A stretch of 64,000 nucleotides of DNA from JANRKB01 sp033763695 (lineage in GTDB: Bacteria > Planctomycetota > Phycisphaerae > Phycisphaerales > UBA1924). Below, piece after piece: positions 61,437 to 64,000 of this stretch. The stretch spans positions 1-64,000 of the forward strand of contig JANRKB010000023.1 in NCBI GenBank assembly GCA_033763695.1. The letters are read 5' to 3'. The notes beneath the pieces were generated by a model that worked only from the letters and a program-made list of their open reading frames with translations, searched no databases and was not told the DNA's origin. The translations under genes and the position numbers were made by a program. How positions within the stretch are numbered: position 1 is the first letter of the stretch; every line of letters begins with the position of its first letter.

Positions 61437-61745
61437 TCACAGGCTCAGGCGCAGTTCCTGATCGATGCTGGGCATCCAGTAGCGGACCTTTGCGAGATCA
61501 AATGCCGCGGGCAGCGCGGGGAGTCCCGTCGATTCAAGCAGACGTTCGAACATGACCTCGACGACGCGTGACGGAGCGAGCCGTCCGCCGCACCAGTGCT
61601 CGTGGTCCACCCATGCGAGGCGCACCTCGTGCTCTGTGTGGCGTCCGTCGTCGTGTTCGACGCTCACGCGATAGGACCAGCCGCGGCTGACTTCGCGCTC
61701 AGAATGGACCGCCACCTTCGACACGCAGGAACTCCGGGCTCGCAT
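61437..61745 (-). CDS. Hypothetical protein
   Basis: The product (102 residues from 61745) has a polar, His-rich middle (YRVSVEHDDGRHTEHEVRLA and WVDHEHWCGG) and a C-terminal helical part ending IDQELRLSL. The spacing looks like a small conserved protein, but I recognise no family. A longer start at 61805 is possible. A tiny frame ends four bases before the ATG at 61745. Confidence 0.5.
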   Translation of the reverse strand: MRARSSCVSKVAVHSEREVSRGWSYRVSVEHDDGRHTEHEVRLAWVDHEHWCGGRLAPSRVVEVMFERLLESTGLPALPAAFDLAKVRYWMPSIDQELRLSL

Positions 61746-62065
61746 TGCGTCAGTTGGCACTATGCGCCGACGCCGCGATGCGATAGCATTCGACGAGATC
61801 AGCATACCGCTTGAGCCCCGGTTGGAGGGCGGCGTCGGCCCGCGACTCGGCCACCGGCCAGAATCTCGAACGATTTCTGCACATTTGCACGCGTTCGGCC
61901 CGGCGTTCGTTGCCCCGCCGCACGTTTGCCGGTGTGTGAGGGCGTCCGCCGCTCATCTTTGAAGATTGCGTCAACTTTGAGTCCAGTCGTCTCGCCGCCC
62001 GCCCCGCACGTCTTATTCGTTCGCTTCATCCGCCCCTCACGCCCAGCAGAGGATCACCTCAACGC
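61746..62065. other. Divergent intergenic region, possible tiny gene
   Basis: This 320-base region separates the hypothetical gene from the MacB-like gene. A minus-strand frame, 61750-61956 if the ATG at 61956 is used, ends LQPGLKRYADLVECYRIAAS and stops four bases before the ATG at 61745. It could be a small gene coupled to its neighbour, but it has no ribosome site and no known relative. Confidence 0.35.
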
Positions 62066-63400
62066 ATGATGTTCCTGATCGAGACATTCCGCCTGGGCCT
62101 GACCAACCTGCGACTGCACCTGTTGCGCTCGGTGCTCACGGCGCTGGGCATCATTTTGGGCGTCGCGGCCGTGATCACGATGGTGTCCATCGGCGAGGGC
62201 AGCAAGCAGCAGGCGCTGCTGCAGATCGAGGCGCTGGGTGCAAAGAACATCATCCTGCGCTCCCAGAAGCCGCCCACCGAGACCGCACAAAAGAGCGGCC
62301 AGAGCAACAACTCATGGATCAGCCGCTTCGGCATCACGCGCGAAGATCTCAAGGTCATCACGGCCAACTTCCCCGACGCCGAGGCGATCGTGCCGCTCAA
62401 GGCCGTCGGCTCCAAGGTGCTGCGCGAGAACCTCGCCAAGTCCTCGCAGGCGTTCGGCACGACGCCCGACCTGATCCGCGTCGCGAATCTGCGTGTCGCG
62501 CGCGGGCGATACCTCACGCAGCGTGACCTCGACGATCAGGCCGCCGTCTGTGTCGTCGGCCATGAGATCGCTCGCCAGATGTTCCCGCTCGATGATCCGC
62601 TCGGCCAGACGCTGCGCGTCGACCAGGGCACATTCGAAGTGATCGGCGTGCTCGAGCCTGTGGGCCTCGCGGGCGGCGCGGGTGCGGCACTTGTTGGCCG
62701 TGACCTCAACCTCGACGTTCACATGCCCATCACGACCGCCAAGGCGATCTTCAACGATCTGCAGGTGCGTTTCGAAAGCGGCAGCAGTCAGGCCAGCCAG
62801 GTCGAGATCTCCGAGATATATCTCGCGTCGCCCAATCGTGATCGCGTGCTCAACGACGCCGCACGACTGTCGCGGTTGATCGAGGCCCGCCACGAGAGCA
62901 AGGCCGATGTGTCGATGAACGTGCCTTATGAGCTCCTTGAGAGCGCGAAGAAGAGTGCGCTGACCGGCAAGGTCGTTTCGGGCGCTGTCGCTGGAATCTC
63001 TCTGCTGGTTGGCGGCATCGGCATCATGAACATCATGCTCGCCACCGTGACCGAGCGCACGCGCGAGATCGGCATCCGCCGCGCCGTCGGTGCGACGCGT
63101 CGACACATCCGCTGGCAGTTCATCGTCGAGACCAGTGTGTTGAGCATGACCGGCGGCCTGATCGGCGTGGCGATGGGCCCGCTTATTTCACTCTTCCTTG
63201 AATGGGCCGTACCGCGATTGCCGCAGCTTCCGCTGGTGGGCGAGATGTTCCCGCAGAACGCGACGCTCCCGACTGCGGTGACGCTGTGGTCGATCGTCGT
63301 CGCGTTCGGCGTCGCCACGCTGATCGGGCTGGTCTTTGGGATCTACCCGGCGAGCAAGGCCGCCAAACAAGACCCCATCGTGGCGCTGCGCCACGACTGA
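62066..63400 (+). CDS. MacB/FtsX-type ABC transporter permease
   Basis: The 444-residue product has one N-terminal span (SVLTALGIILGVAAVITMVS), a large periplasmic MacB-PCD domain (residues about 45-290) and three C-terminal spans of the FtsX domain (VAGISLLVGGIGIMNIMLAT, TERTREIGIRRAVGATRRHI, IVVAFGVATLIGLVFGIYPA). This is a mechanotransmission-type permease for lipoprotein, peptide or drug export. A partner ATPase is not adjacent on the right side; it may lie elsewhere. No strong ribosome site is seen. Confidence 0.92.
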   Translation: MMFLIETFRLGLTNLRLHLLRSVLTALGIILGVAAVITMVSIGEGSKQQALLQIEALGAKNIILRSQKPPTETAQKSGQSNNSWISRFGITREDLKVITANFPDAEAIVPLKAVGSKVLRENLAKSSQAFGTTPDLIRVANLRVARGRYLTQRDLDDQAAVCVVGHEIARQMFPLDDPLGQTLRVDQGTFEVIGVLEPVGLAGGAGAALVGRDLNLDVHMPITTAKAIFNDLQVRFESGSSQASQVEISEIYLASPNRDRVLNDAARLSRLIEARHESKADVSMNVPYELLESAKKSALTGKVVSGAVAGISLLVGGIGIMNIMLATVTERTREIGIRRAVGATRRHIRWQFIVETSVLSMTGGLIGVAMGPLISLFLEWAVPRLPQLPLVGEMFPQNATLPTAVTLWSIVVAFGVATLIGLVFGIYPASKAAKQDPIVALRHD

Positions 63401-63510
63401 TTTCGCGTCGGTTTCGGAATGGCGCTAGGGTCCAGTCGCCGAGACGGCCGCACGATCCAAGTCGGTGCTGCGACGGTCATCTGCGTCTGGGAGCTCGGCG
63501 CAATCAGCAT

Positions 63511-63532
63511 CGAAGTCCCAGAGCGGACTTCG
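63511..63532. other. Small hairpin between converging genes
   Basis: CGAAGTCC/GGACTTCG with a 6-base loop lies between the MacB-like permease and the partial gene at the right edge. There is no T run in either direction, so a terminator role is uncertain. Confidence 0.4.
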
Positions 63533-63555
63533 ATGGCACGCGCGCGTTTGAGGAC

Positions 63556-64000
63556 TCACTTCGTCGCGGGCGACTCAGCACGCTTGTCGGTGGGCTTGTC
63601 GGCCGCGGGCACGCCGCCGATGATCTTGAGCGTGGTGGACGCGCCCTTGCCATCGCCATCGAGTTGGCGGTGGATGTACTCGGGGGCGGTGATCACGAGC
63701 GTGCCGCGCCACAGCGTGAGCGACGCGCCGTTGCCGCCGTTGTCACGCCACTGTTCGGGCTCGACGGTCTCGGTGATGATCTTGACAAGATCCTGCGCCC
63801 GTTCGTCGAGGCTCTTGCCGGTGTCATTGGCACCCGTGCCGCCGGTGTTGCCGCCCTGGAACGGCGACTGGCCGCTGCCGCTGTTTCCGCCGCTGGTCTG
63901 GGTGATATCGAGCGTTGGCGCGTTGTTGAAGTCGCGGATCTCGATGAGCAGATCGCGCACGTCGTATGTCTCGGTGCGCTTGAAGGCGTTGAGGCGTTCC
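63556..64000 (-). CDS. Partial protein with secretin-associated-like C-terminal domain
   Basis: Only the C-terminal ~147 residues are present; the frame is open to the right edge. It contains RTETYDVRDLLIEIRDF, a Gly/Ser/Asn-rich linker, then DLVKIITETVEPEQWRDN and SLTLWRGTLVITAPEYIHRQ. The YDVRDLL and ITETVxPxxWRDN patterns are common in planctomycete proteins linked to secretin or type II secretion N-domains, but the missing N-terminus prevents a firm call. The in-frame GTG at 63960 is not the true start. Confidence 0.5.
   Translation of the reverse strand, partial: ERLNAFKRTETYDVRDLLIEIRDFNNAPTLDITQTSGGNSGSGQSPFQGGNTGGTGANDTGKSLDERAQDLVKIITETVEPEQWRDNGGNGASLTLWRGTLVITAPEYIHRQLDGDGKGASTTLKIIGGVPAADKPTDKRAESPATK

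Overview
The window is high-G+C bacterial chromosome that reads as Planctomycetota, most likely class Phycisphaerae. The reasons are a secreted protein ending in dockerin-like DFNKDGFLTFEDFD repeats, a PEP-CTERM protein with a PAPG-type sorting signal, DUF11/OmcB-like and prepilin-type proteins, a bacterial topoisomerase VI, and a metal-uptake operon laid out like chlamydial ytgABCD. There is no rRNA, CRISPR array, transposase or recognisable prophage. Genes lie on both strands in short operons, often joined by ATGA or GTGA overlaps.

Layout. 1-5.2 kb: a truncated zinc-ribbon/polyproline protein, an FmdB-like protein, and topoisomerase VI subunits A and B separated by an opposed DUF1801 gene with a histone-H1-like tail. 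5.4-11 kb: a PEP-CTERM protein, fliD-fliS and a polytopic membrane protein. 11-15 kb: a hairpin-rich spacer, a DUF11 lipoprotein, and prfB with its programmed +1 frameshift. 15-21 kb: a pteridine-reductase-like SDR, three very small stress-type genes, a 1.7 kb segment flanked by two copies of the sucC 3' end, then sucC and purC. 21-27.6 kb: proB-proA, an asparagine-synthetase-like enzyme, a bPH-domain protein and a prepilin-like protein. 27.6-32.2 kb: a four-gene Mn/Fe/Zn ABC operon in which both permeases carry DtxR/MntR-like tails. 32.4-38.7 kb: tRNA-Ala, a glycosyltransferase-like/LMW-phosphatase pair, lipoproteins, an EAL-CBS-GGDEF protein and an orphan nuoA.

38.7-46.8 kb is a protein-folding cluster: groEL1 (GGM tail), dedA, HIT, groES, groEL2 (no GGM tail), dnaJ and grpE. 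groES, groEL2 and grpE are each followed by a different inverted, short-unit repeat element. 46.9-64 kb holds der, miaA, a dockerin-type secreted protein, an exported beta-carbonic anhydrase, an esterase, small membrane and zinc-binding proteins, tRNA-Gln, a DUF885 peptidase-like protein, a MacB-type permease and the end of a protein running off the right edge.

Most recognisable genes are housekeeping: translation (prfB, der, miaA, tRNAs), proline, purine and TCA metabolism, and chaperones. The most unusual features are the doubly fused metal permease-regulator operon, the sucC-flanked segment, the bacterial topoisomerase VI locus and the chaperone-linked repeats. Functions are assigned from motifs read by eye; no database search was run.
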